Origin: Betaproteobacteria bacterium RIFCSPLOWO2_02_FULL_65_20 | GTDB taxonomy: Bacteria; Pseudomonadota; Gammaproteobacteria; Burkholderiales; SG8-39 | Reading direction: 5' to 3' | DNA length: 32,269 bases | Assembly (NCBI GenBank): GCA_001770425.1 | Contig: MEQZ01000167.1 | Coordinates: 3,431 to 35,699 of the forward strand | In this document: one piece after another, positions 14,166-21,887 of the stretch | Numbering within the stretch: position 1 is the first letter of the stretch | Layout: the number at the start of each line of letters is the position of its first letter | Program-made: the position numbers and the translations under genes | The notes under the pieces: generated by a model | Databases searched by the model: none | The model's input: the letters and a program-made list of their open reading frames with translations, nothing else | What the model was told of the DNA's origin: nothing

Positions 14166-15635
14166 CTACTTGGTCGGCCGGCGCAGGTACTGCCCGCGTG
14201 CGGGTCCGACGATATTGCCGTTGTGATACACCAGTTGCCCGCGCAGGAACGTGCTCTTCACCCGCCCGGTCAGTTCCTGCCCTTCGAACGGCGTGTAACC
14301 CTGCTGCGAGGGCGATTCCGCGGCGCGCACCACGAAAGACTCGTGAGGGTCGACCAGCACCACATCGGCGTCCAGGCCGACCGCGATGTCGCCCTTGCTC
14401 GCGAGGCCGTAGCGTTGCGCCGGGTTCCAGGCGAGCAGCTCGGCCATGTGGTTATAGGACATGCCGCGCCTGGAGCCTTCGCTGAGCACGCCCGACAGCA
14501 GATACTCGGTGCCGCCGAAGCCGGACTTCGCCAGCCAGATGTTGGTCGGATCTTTCTTGTCCCACTTCTGCTCGGCCGAGCAGCAGGCGTGGTCGCTGAC
14601 GATCCAGTCGACATCGCGGTCGAGCACGGCTTCCCACAGCGCCTCGACGTCCTCGCGCGGGCGGATCGGCGGGTTCACCTTCGCGTGCACGGCGCATTTG
14701 CTGTCGACGTCCAGCAGCAGGTGGCCGATGGTGACTTCGCGCCTGAAATCGATGTGCGGGAACACGTCCTGCATCATCAGCGCGGCGTCGATCGCCTTGC
14801 GCGAGGACAGGTGCAGCAAATTGATGTTCACGCACTGCGTTTCGTAGGCGAGATAGGACGCGATCCAGATGGCGAGCCCTTCCGAATGCGGGGGGCGCGC
14901 GGCACTGTAGGCCGCCAGGCCCTTCAGCTTGCCGTCGCGCTCGACGATCTTGGTATAGGCGGCCAGGATGTCGGCCAGCTCGCAGTGCAGGCTCACGCTG
15001 ATGTGTTCGGCCATGTCAGGATGCTTGTCCATCATCCGGCGCGCCGAGCGCATGATGAATTCGAAATGGGCGATGTCATAGCGCTCGTCCGGTCCGATCA
15101 TCAGAAACTCGTTCTGGCTGGACGATTTCCCGTGCAGCCCGTAGCCGCCGTAGAACATGAAGATCTTGAACGACGGCACGCCCCAGTCGGTGAGCAGCGA
15201 GTCCATTTCGTCGATGTGGCCGGACTCGATCGGCGCGATATGGAATCCGTAATCCACCCAGTAGTTGCCCTGCGAGAGCCTGAGCACCTCCGGCATGAAA
15301 TCGCGGTAGGGGCCGCCGCGGTTGAGGTAATACTGGCCGGTGCGCGTGTAGGTGAGACTCGATGTCACCCCGCCCATTGCCGCGGCCTTGCTCTCGGTGA
15401 CCGCATCCTGCGCGTGCGGCTGGTAGATGCCGATGTGCATGTGCGGATCCACGACGCCCGGGAACGCAAGCAGGTTCCCGCCGTCGATGACGGTGTTGGC
15501 CTCGTCGGCCCCGATGTCCGGCGCAAGGCGGGCGAATTTGCCGTCCTTGATGCCGATGTCGAGCAGGTCCACCGAGCTCCGGTTCGGACGGACGACGCGA
15601 ACGTTCTTGATGACGGTGTCCAGGGGTCGGTTCAT
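14166..15635 (-). CDS. Dihydropyrimidinase/D-hydantoinase-family cyclic amidohydrolase
   Basis: 489 residues, a TIM-barrel amidohydrolase. The binuclear metal ligands are visible: HMH at 65-67, the lysine to be carboxylated in PSFKIF (K157), H217 (SLHCE), H275 (NLLHLSS) and D348 (VSDHA). The family hydrolyses cyclic amides such as dihydropyrimidines, hydantoins or allantoin, and also enamides. The DACC-type loop HACCSAEQKWDKK differs from the usual hydantoinase segment, so the substrate is probably not a classical one. ATG 15635 has GGAGA at nine bases. It lies 22 bases after the lyase gene in the operon. It probably opens a nitrogen heterocycle delivered by the upstream importer; this is inference. 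Confidence 0.85.
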   Translation of the reverse strand: MNRPLDTVIKNVRVVRPNRSSVDLLDIGIKDGKFARLAPDIGADEANTVIDGGNLLAFPGVVDPHMHIGIYQPHAQDAVTESKAAAMGGVTSSLTYTRTGQYYLNRGGPYRDFMPEVLRLSQGNYWVDYGFHIAPIESGHIDEMDSLLTDWGVPSFKIFMFYGGYGLHGKSSSQNEFLMIGPDERYDIAHFEFIMRSARRMMDKHPDMAEHISVSLHCELADILAAYTKIVERDGKLKGLAAYSAARPPHSEGLAIWIASYLAYETQCVNINLLHLSSRKAIDAALMMQDVFPHIDFRREVTIGHLLLDVDSKCAVHAKVNPPIRPREDVEALWEAVLDRDVDWIVSDHACCSAEQKWDKKDPTNIWLAKSGFGGTEYLLSGVLSEGSRRGMSYNHMAELLAWNPAQRYGLASKGDIAVGLDADVVLVDPHESFVVRAAESPSQQGYTPFEGQELTGRVKSTFLRGQLVYHNGNIVGPARGQYLRRPTK

Positions 15636-15657
15636 GGCAATGTCTCCATCGAATTAG

Positions 15658-16536
15658 TCAGTCGTCGTAGCGCCTGCCCAGTGCCAGCATCTCGGGCGTG
15701 CCGATCAGCGCGTTGAGTTCGGAAAAATCGAGCATGCGGTCGCGGAACGCTGCCGTCGAGCCGGTCGCCTTGAGGCTGGCGAAATAACCGCTCGCGGCGT
15801 GCGACAGCGCCCGCACCAGGCCGCCCGGAAAGATCACGATCGCGTAGCCGAGCGCCTGCAGCTCGGGCGCTGTGAGCAAAGGCGTCTTGCCGCCTTCGAC
15901 CATGTTCGCGAGCAGCGGGACGCGTCCGGCGAAGCGTGCGCACGCGCTGCGCATGTCTTCCGGGGAGCGCAGCGCCTCGATGAACAGCACGTCGGCGCCC
16001 GCTTCCAGGTAACGCTCGGCGCGCTCCAGCGCGCTCTCCAGGCCTTCCACGGCCACCGCGTCGGTGCGGGCGACGATCAGCGTATCGCTGCTCGCGCGCG
16101 CATCCAGCGCGGCGCGGATCTTGCCCGCCATCTCGACGGCAGGAATCAGGGTCTTGCCGTCGAGATGGCCGCAGCGTTTGGGCGAGGTCTGGTCCTCGAT
16201 CTGGATCGCCAGGCCGCCCCCTGCACCATTGGCGCCGCCTGAGCGCTCGAGCAGCGTCACGGTGCGCCGCACGTTGAGCGCATTGCCGAAGCCGGTGTCG
16301 GCATCGACGATGACGGGCAGCGAGACGCGTTCGCGGATGCACCCGAGCGTGTCGGCCACCTCGGTGACGGAGACCAGTCCGATGTCCGGCCGCCCGAGCC
16401 GCGTATAGGCGATGCTCGCCCCGGACAGATAGACGGCCTCGAATCCGGCGCGCTCGGCGAGCAGCGCCGACCAGGCGTCGAATACACCCGGCGCGACGAG
16501 TATGCTTTGCTGCGCCAGTCTGGATTTCAGGCTCAT
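15658..16536 (-). CDS. Isocitrate lyase/PEP mutase superfamily C-C lyase (2,3-dimethylmalate lyase or methylisocitrate lyase-like)
   Basis: 292 residues. Hallmarks of the family are APGVFDAWSALLAERAGFEAVYLSGASIA, the magnesium-binding VDADTGFGNALNVRRTV, AIQIEDQ, and PKRCGHLDGK, where the KxCGH cysteine is the catalytic acid of true lyases; phosphonopyruvate hydrolases and mutases lack it. IVARTDA and PLLANMVEGGKTP also fit. Members cleave 2-hydroxy-dicarboxylates or tricarboxylates to pyruvate (or glyoxylate) plus an acid. Directly upstream are aconitase-type large and small subunits (4-base overlap), the same pairing as 2,3-dimethylmalate dehydratase and lyase in nicotinate fermentation. Hence it probably performs the final C-C cleavage to pyruvate. 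Exact substrate unknown. Confidence 0.88.
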   Translation of the reverse strand: MSLKSRLAQQSILVAPGVFDAWSALLAERAGFEAVYLSGASIAYTRLGRPDIGLVSVTEVADTLGCIRERVSLPVIVDADTGFGNALNVRRTVTLLERSGGANGAGGGLAIQIEDQTSPKRCGHLDGKTLIPAVEMAGKIRAALDARASSDTLIVARTDAVAVEGLESALERAERYLEAGADVLFIEALRSPEDMRSACARFAGRVPLLANMVEGGKTPLLTAPELQALGYAIVIFPGGLVRALSHAASGYFASLKATGSTAAFRDRMLDFSELNALIGTPEMLALGRRYDD

Positions 16537-17045
16537 AGTCTGGACTCCCCGGTTTCCCGCTGGCGGGCAAGGCGCTTTTCCAGGTGTGGCATCAGACCGC
16601 CGTCGCGCAGCATCTGCATCAGGTGGGCGGGAATCGGCTCGCAGGCGAGCGTTTGCCCCGTGGACAGGTTCTCGATGCGTCCGGCCTCCGGGTCGACCCG
16701 CACCCGGTCTCCGTCTCGAATGCGCCCGGCATCAGCGCACACCACCGCCGGCAGGCCCAGGTTGAGCGCATTTCGGTAGAACAGGCCCGCGAACGATTCT
16801 GCCACCAGGGCGGCGACGCCCAGGTGCTTCAACGCCTGCGGCGCTTGTTCGCGTGACGAGCCGGTGCCGAAATTGCGCCGTCCCACGACGACGTCCCCCG
16901 AGCGCACGCTGCCGGCGAAACCCGGTTCGACCGCCTCCAGGCAGTGGCGCGCCATCTCATCGATGCCCGACTTCATGTACTTGCCGGGTGCGAGCACATC
17001 GGTATCCACGTTGTCGCCGAACACCCAGGCGCGTCCGCTGTTCAT
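16533..17045 (-). CDS. Aconitase-family hydro-lyase small subunit (LeuD-like)
   Basis: 170 residues, the swivel domain of a two-subunit hydro-lyase: VFGDNVDTDVLAPGKYM at the N-terminus, then VGRRNFGTGSSREQAPQALKHLG with the substrate-binding serine-arginine loop (GSSREQ), and SFAGLFYRNALNLGLP. The arrangement matches the small subunits of isopropylmalate isomerase, homoaconitase and 2,3-dimethylmalate dehydratase. It overlaps both its large-subunit partner upstream (4 bases) and the lyase gene downstream (4 bases), so stoichiometric coupled translation is expected. Absence of leuB and leuA nearby and the presence of a C-C lyase argue for a catabolic role, not leucine synthesis. Confidence 0.88.
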   Translation of the reverse strand: MNSGRAWVFGDNVDTDVLAPGKYMKSGIDEMARHCLEAVEPGFAGSVRSGDVVVGRRNFGTGSSREQAPQALKHLGVAALVAESFAGLFYRNALNLGLPAVVCADAGRIRDGDRVRVDPEAGRIENLSTGQTLACEPIPAHLMQMLRDGGLMPHLEKRLARQRETGESRL

Positions 17046-18316
17046 TTGAAGAACTCCCTGGGGTCGCAGATCTTCCCGGCAATGGCCGAAGCGGCGACGG
17101 TGTAAGGCGACGCCAGATACACCTGCGAGCTCGCGGCTCCCATCCTTCCCTTGAAATTGCGCGCCGTCGACGTAATCGCGACTTCGTTTTCGCCCAGCCG
17201 GTCATCGCCGTAGCCGGCGCAGATGCCGCAGGAGTTCGCCAGCAGTTCGGCGCCGGCATCGACGAGGATCTGCAGCGTACCCTCGCGCGCCGCGATCGCC
17301 TGGTCGTGGGCCGACGCGGGCGCGACCACGAAACGCACGTGTGCCGCGGCGCGCCGGCCTCCGAGCACGCGCGCCGCCATGCGCAGATCCTCGATCTTTG
17401 CGCCGGTGCAGGCGCCGATGTAGGCCGTGTCTATCCGGGTGCCCGCGTGGCGGCCGATCGGCGCGGCATTCGCCGGGCTGTGCGGAGCGGCAACCTGGGG
17501 TTCGAGGGTGGAGGCATCGAAGCGGTGATGCGCCAGCAGCGGTGCCCCCGGATCGCCCTGCCACGTTTCGCCGTCGGTGCCGGATGCACCCACTGACTCC
17601 AGAAAGTCACGCGTCACCGCATCGGGCGCCACCAGGCCCGTCTGCGCGCCCACTTCCGGGGCCATGTTGCACAGGGTCATGCGCTCCTGCATCGGCAGCG
17701 CGGATATCGCGTCGCCTGCGTACTGGATCGCCTGGTATTGCCCGCCGTCCAGGCCGAGCCTGCCGCACAGGGCGAGCATCATGTCCTTTGCCGACACCGC
17801 GGGCCCGAGCTTGCCGCTCCAGTCCACCAGGATGGTGTGCGGCACTTTGAGCCAGATCTCGCCGGTCACCAGCACGCCGAGCATTTCGGTCGCGCCGACG
17901 CCGAACATGTAAGCGCCGAACGCGCCGCCCGTGGGCGAGTGGCTGTCTCCGCCGACCACGAACATGCCGGGGTGCAGGTAGCCCTTTTGCGGCAGCACGA
18001 CGTGGCAGATCCCCTCGCCGTCGTGGAACCGCGTCACGCCGGCCTCTTTCACCCATTCGCGCGCGATGTGGATGATGCGGCGGCTTTCATCGTCGTTGGC
18101 CGGCAGGTAATGGTCGGTGATGACCACGATCTTGTCGGGGTCCCAGACCTTGGCGCCCAGCTTCTCGAGCATGGGTTTCACGCGGCGGGGGCCGCCCGAG
18201 TCGTGCATCATCGCCAGATCGACCCTGCAGGTGACGATTTCCCCCGGCGCGACCGATTTGCGCCCCGCAGCGCGAGCGATGATCTTCTGTGAAAGCGTCT
18301 GTGTTGCCATTGTCAT
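17042..18316 (-). CDS. Aconitase-family hydro-lyase large subunit (LeuC-like)
   Basis: 424 residues. The [4Fe-4S] ligands are seen as YIGACTGAKIEDL (first cysteine) and ANSCGICAGYG (CxxC pair), followed by ARNFKGRMGAASSQVYLASPYTVAASAIAGKI, the conserved C-terminal signature. VITDHYLPANDD, GDSHSPTGGAFGAYMFGVGATEM and DGGQYQAIQYAG are the active-site segments. Two nearby ATGs (18316 and 18310) are possible; the first overlaps the LivF stop as TGATG and has GGGAA before it. The ORF track extends upstream into livF wrongly. With the small subunit and lyase it should (de)hydrate a substituted malate/maconate-type acid. Specificity among isopropylmalate, citramalate or dimethylmalate cannot be read. 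Confidence 0.88.
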   Translation of the reverse strand: MTMATQTLSQKIIARAAGRKSVAPGEIVTCRVDLAMMHDSGGPRRVKPMLEKLGAKVWDPDKIVVITDHYLPANDDESRRIIHIAREWVKEAGVTRFHDGEGICHVVLPQKGYLHPGMFVVGGDSHSPTGGAFGAYMFGVGATEMLGVLVTGEIWLKVPHTILVDWSGKLGPAVSAKDMMLALCGRLGLDGGQYQAIQYAGDAISALPMQERMTLCNMAPEVGAQTGLVAPDAVTRDFLESVGASGTDGETWQGDPGAPLLAHHRFDASTLEPQVAAPHSPANAAPIGRHAGTRIDTAYIGACTGAKIEDLRMAARVLGGRRAAAHVRFVVAPASAHDQAIAAREGTLQILVDAGAELLANSCGICAGYGDDRLGENEVAITSTARNFKGRMGAASSQVYLASPYTVAASAIAGKICDPREFFK

Positions 18317-19017
18317 CAGATTCCCAGATAGGCCCGCTTGAGGTCGCTGTTGGCGAGCAGTTCGCCGGGCGTGCCGGTGAAAACGATCGCCCCGTTCTCC
18401 ATCACGAAGGCGCGTCCGGCGATCGCGAGGGACTGCCCGACGTTCTGCTCGACCAGGAGAATCGTGAGCCCCTCGTCGTTCAGGCGCCTGATGAGGTCGA
18501 ACACCTCCTCGACGAGCAGCGGCGAGAGCCCGAGCGAGGGTTCGTCCAGAATGAGCAGCCGCGGTTCTCCCATGAGCCCGCGGCCGATCGCGAGCATCTG
18601 CTGCTCGCCGCCGGAGAGCGTGCCGGCGCGCTGCGCAACGCGTTCCCCGAGCCGCGGGAAAATCGCAAACACCCGCTCGATGTTCTGTTCGCGCTTCGCG
18701 CGTCCGCGCAGGTAGCTGCCCAGTGCCAGATTCTCGAGCACCGTCAGATTGGGGAAAATGCGCCGGCCTTCCGGGACCTGGATCAATCCCGCGGCGACGA
18801 TGTCGGTATAGCGCGAGCGGGTCACGTCGTGCCCGTCGAATCGCACCTGGCCGGAGAACGCGGGCACGATTCCGCACAGCGTATTGTTGAGCGTGGACTT
18901 GCCGGCGCCGTTGGAGCCCAGCACGGCGACGATTTCCCCGGCGCCGATCGACATGCTGATGCCGCGCAGCACCTCGACCTGTCCATAGCCGCCGCGAAGG
19001 CCGCGGATTTCAAGCAT
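18316..19017 (-). CDS. livF: Branched-chain-type ABC importer ATPase (LivF)
   Basis: 233 residues. Walker A GSNGAGKST, Q-loop with VPEGRRIFPNLTVLENL (the EGR..F stretch is typical of LivF), signature LSGGEQQMLAIGRGL, Walker B LLILDEPSLGLSP and switch VEQN. It forms a heterodimer with LivG to energise uptake. The start MLEIRGLRGGYG at 19017 is chosen by family length; it overlaps the livG stop by eight bases. The gene sits immediately before the hydro-lyase genes, and the overlap ties transport and catabolism into one transcript. HAAT importers take many substrates beyond amino acids, including aromatic and short-chain acids and amides. Confidence 0.92.
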   Translation of the reverse strand: MLEIRGLRGGYGQVEVLRGISMSIGAGEIVAVLGSNGAGKSTLNNTLCGIVPAFSGQVRFDGHDVTRSRYTDIVAAGLIQVPEGRRIFPNLTVLENLALGSYLRGRAKREQNIERVFAIFPRLGERVAQRAGTLSGGEQQMLAIGRGLMGEPRLLILDEPSLGLSPLLVEEVFDLIRRLNDEGLTILLVEQNVGQSLAIAGRAFVMENGAIVFTGTPGELLANSDLKRAYLGI

Positions 19018-19753
19018 GGACCGAATTCCTGCGCAGCCGCTCCGCGGTGCCGCGGCCAAGATAAGCCTCGATCACCTGCGCGTTGTTGCTGACCTCTGCC
19101 GGCGTGCCTTCGGCGATCAGGCTGCCGTGGTTGAGCACCCAGGTGTATTCGGACAGGCTCATCACCGCCTGCATCACGTGTTCGATCATGAGCACCGTGA
19201 TGCCCGAGTCGCGGATCGACCGGATGACAGGTATCATCTCGCCGATTTCCTGCGGGTTGAGGCCGGCGAGCACCTCGTCGAGCAGCAGCAGCCTGGGTTC
19301 CGCGGCCAGCGCGCGCGCCAGCTCCAGGCGCTTGCGTCCGGAAATGGTGAGGCTGGAGGCGAGCTTGTTGAGTTGATCGGCAAGGCCCACGCGCCGGGCG
19401 ACCGCTTCGGCGCGCGCGAGCGCCTTGCGGCGGCTCCGGTGATGCAGGTGGGCGCCCACGGCGACGTTCTCGTGCACCGTCTGTGCGGCGAACGGCTGCA
19501 CGATCTGGAAGGTGCGCACCATGCCGCGCCGGCAAATGACATGCGGCGGTAGGCCGGTGATGTCCTCGCCCAGAAACCTCACCGTTCCGCGCTCAGGCTT
19601 CAGAAACCCGGACGCCAGGGCGAACAGTGTCGATTTGCCCGCGCCGTTCGGACCGATCAGTGAGGCGATGGCGCCTTGTTGCAGGTGCAGGCTCACATCC
19701 TCGACCGCCTTCAGGCCGCCGAAGCTGATCGAGAGATTGTGCACCTCAAGCAC
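19010..19753 (-). CDS. livG: Branched-chain-type ABC importer ATPase (LivG)
   Basis: 247 residues starting with GTG, with AGGGGG about six bases upstream. Walker A is GPNGAGKST, VRTFQIVQPFAAQTVHENV is the LivG-type Q-loop region, LTISGRKRLELARAL replaces the LSGGQ-like signature as seen in a known subgroup, Walker B is LLLLDEVLAGLNP, and IEHVM the switch. The glutamate-valine in Walker B (DEV) fits LivG. It overlaps livM by eight bases upstream and livF by eight downstream. Cytoplasmic, membrane associated through LivM/LivH. Confidence 0.92.
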   Translation of the reverse strand: MLEVHNLSISFGGLKAVEDVSLHLQQGAIASLIGPNGAGKSTLFALASGFLKPERGTVRFLGEDITGLPPHVICRRGMVRTFQIVQPFAAQTVHENVAVGAHLHHRSRRKALARAEAVARRVGLADQLNKLASSLTISGRKRLELARALAAEPRLLLLDEVLAGLNPQEIGEMIPVIRSIRDSGITVLMIEHVMQAVMSLSEYTWVLNHGSLIAEGTPAEVSNNAQVIEAYLGRGTAERLRRNSVHA

Positions 19754-20708
19754 GCGAGCCCCCTTTGCGCACGGGCGGGGATCCGGAAAGCAGTCCCATG
19801 ATGCCGCGCGGCAGGAACGTCACCATCAATACCAGCAGCAGCCCGTAGACCATGAGACTGATGCCGGGGGCATCTCCCATGAAGCTTCGGGTCAACTCGC
19901 CGAACAGATGCAGCGCAGCAGCCCCGAGCAGCGGACCGAACAGCGTGCCGATCCCGCCGACGATGGGCGCGAGCAGCGCCTCGATGGAAACGCCCGGACC
20001 GTAGGCGATGTGCGGGTCGATGTAGTGGAAGTACTGGACGTAGAACACGCCGCCCGCCGACATGAGAGCACCGGAGATCATGGTGGCGCCCAGCTTGACG
20101 CGGAACACATTCACGCCGAGTGCGGCGGCCGACTCCTCGTTGTCGCGCACGGCCTGCAGCCAGGCCCCGTAGCGCGAGTGCTTGAGCCACCACGCGACCA
20201 GGCAGGCTGCCAGCGTGAAGCCGAGGATCACATACAGGAATCCAGTCCGGGAGGTGAACTGGAAATTGCCCGCCGATTCGGTCAAGGGGATCATCAGGCC
20301 GACCCCGGCACCGGTGAAATCGAAGGTGTTCGACAGGATCCGGAAGACTTCCGCGAAAGCCAGCGTCACCAATGCGAAGTAGGAGCCGCGCAGTCCGTAC
20401 CGGAACGAAAGCGCGCCGATGAAGGCGCCGACCGCGGCGCCCAGCGCGACCGCGGCGGGAAGCGCCGCCCAGGCGTTCCAGCCGAATTTCACCTGCAGCA
20501 CCGCGGCCGCGTAGGCGCCGGTGCCGAAGAACACCGCGTGGCCGAACGAAAACTGGCCGCCGAACCCGCCGAGGATGTTCCACGCCTGTCCGAGCAGCGC
20601 CGCGTACAGGGTCATGATCACGATGTTGAGCACGAATCCGGAGGAAACGAAAAGCGGCAGCGCGGCGACCACGATGCCGAACACGATGAGCGCGATGAGG
20701 TCCTTCAT
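19746..20708 (-). CDS. livM: Branched-chain-type ABC importer permease (LivM)
   Basis: 320 residues with eight to ten membrane segments. The family signatures YAALLGQAWNILGGFGGQFSFGHAVFFGTGAYAAAVL, LRGSYFALVTLAFAEVFRI and the EAA-like AVRDNEESAAALGVNVFRVKLGATMISGALMSAGGVFYVQY plus GGIGTLFGPLLGAA are all present. ATG 20708 (MKDLIALIV) is chosen; the longer ORF reads through the structured spacer. It forms a heterodimeric channel with LivH in the inner membrane. Unlike the other genes of the operon it is separated from its upstream neighbour by 202 bases of strongly structured DNA. Confidence 0.93.
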   Translation of the reverse strand: MKDLIALIVFGIVVAALPLFVSSGFVLNIVIMTLYAALLGQAWNILGGFGGQFSFGHAVFFGTGAYAAAVLQVKFGWNAWAALPAAVALGAAVGAFIGALSFRYGLRGSYFALVTLAFAEVFRILSNTFDFTGAGVGLMIPLTESAGNFQFTSRTGFLYVILGFTLAACLVAWWLKHSRYGAWLQAVRDNEESAAALGVNVFRVKLGATMISGALMSAGGVFYVQYFHYIDPHIAYGPGVSIEALLAPIVGGIGTLFGPLLGAAALHLFGELTRSFMGDAPGISLMVYGLLLVLMVTFLPRGIMGLLSGSPPVRKGGSRA

Positions 20709-20910
20709 GCCGCCGCCTCCGATCGCTCTCCGGGTTCTTGAATATCGGGCCGTCGGCGTCCGCTCACATTCACCTTCCCCGCATCCCCGCTTCGCGGGGC
20801 GCCGGCGGAGCGGCCGTGCCAGCGCAGCAGCACAGCGAAGCCGGCGCAATGCGGCGCCTCCGCCGCGCTCGTTCCGTGGCGCCACGCTTCGGCGCCGCCT
20901 GCTCGGTGGC
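20709..20910. repeat. GC-rich, hairpin-dense spacer between livH and livM
   Basis: This 202-base spacer contains perfect short stems CCCCGC-TTC-GCGGGG (20785-20799) and GCGGCG-CCTC-CGCCGC (20851-20866), plus two copies of GGCGCC around ACGCTTC (20878-20896). Open frames in it (for example MSHRAGGAEAWRHG) look like translation of repeats. No T-tract follows, so it is not an obvious terminator. Likely a dispersed intergenic repeat or an mRNA stability/processing element inserted in the operon. Confidence 0.55.
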
Positions 20911-21783
20911 TCATGTTCGCGCCCCGAACAGGCCCTGCGGGCGGAACAGCAGCACGGCGATGAAAATCAGGAAAATCCCGATCTGGCCGAGCGATTCCCC
21001 CAGCCACAGGCCGCCCACCGATTCGACCACGCCGATGATGAACCCGCCGGCCAGCGCGCCGGCAAAGCTGCCCATGCCGCCCAGCACGACGATCGTGAAC
21101 GCGATCAGCACGAAACCGTTGCCGACCTGGGGGTTCACGTAATAGGCCGGCAAGAGGAAGCAGGCCGCCGCGCCGAGGCAGGCAAGCCCGATGCCGAAGC
21201 TCATCGCGAACACGTGCTCGACATCGATGCCGACCAGCTTCGCGCCGTGCCGCTCCTTGGCGATCGCCCGGATGGCCCGGCCCAGATCGGTCTTCGCGAG
21301 CAGCAGCAGCAGCACGGCGCAGACCGCAAGCGCGCCGGCGAATGCCGCGAGCTTGGGGATCGAAATCATCGCGCCCAGGATGCCGACCGTGGTAAACGTG
21401 TAGGCGGTCTCGATCGTGCGCGTGTCCGATCGCCACAGGTAGAGCGCCAGGTTTTCCATCACGATCGCCAGGCCCAAGGTGACCAGGAGGATGTTCTCGT
21501 CCTTGCCGTGGCTGGCGCGGCCGATGACGAAACGCTGCAGTCCGTATCCGAGCGCGAACATCGCCGGTACCATTACCGGGAGCGACGCGTAGGGGTCCAG
21601 GCCCAGCGACTGGTGCAGGAAATACACGCCGTAGAGCGCGATCATCAGCAGCGCGCCGTGGGCGAAATTGATGATGTGCAGCACGCCGTAGATCAGCGTC
21701 AACCCCAGCGCAATGAGCGCGTAGACGGCCCCGGTCGTGAGGCCGTTCAGGACGGACGGGAAAAGGATCGAGAGTTCAAGCAT
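20911..21783 (-). CDS. livH: Branched-chain-type ABC importer permease (LivH)
   Basis: 290 residues with about eight membrane segments. NGLTTGAVYALIALGLTLIYGVLHIINFAHGALLMIALYG is the LivH N-terminal signature, AIRAIAKERHGAKLVGIDVEHVFAMSFGIGLACLGAAACFL the coupling loop toward the ATPases, and VLGGMGSFAGALAGGFIIGVVES the conserved C-terminal motif. ATG 21783 has a strong AGGAG seven bases upstream. It follows the binding-protein gene by 104 bases. Pairs with LivM to form the importer channel. Confidence 0.93.
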   Translation of the reverse strand: MLELSILFPSVLNGLTTGAVYALIALGLTLIYGVLHIINFAHGALLMIALYGVYFLHQSLGLDPYASLPVMVPAMFALGYGLQRFVIGRASHGKDENILLVTLGLAIVMENLALYLWRSDTRTIETAYTFTTVGILGAMISIPKLAAFAGALAVCAVLLLLLAKTDLGRAIRAIAKERHGAKLVGIDVEHVFAMSFGIGLACLGAAACFLLPAYYVNPQVGNGFVLIAFTIVVLGGMGSFAGALAGGFIIGVVESVGGLWLGESLGQIGIFLIFIAVLLFRPQGLFGART

Positions 21784-21887
21784 CTCGCTACTCCTCTCTG
21801 CCTTGACGGGAGAGGGGTCGGGGGAGAGGTTGAAACGACGAGGCTTCCCCGCTCCCGCGAGGAGAAAGGGGAATCTTCGCTACGCGC

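Noticed and set aside
21784-21887. GGGAGAGGGGTCGGGGGAGAGG spacer as a defined regulatory element
   Set aside because: It resembles common GC-rich intergenic filler; the only stem (CTCC-TCGCG-GGAG) is too weak to support a call.
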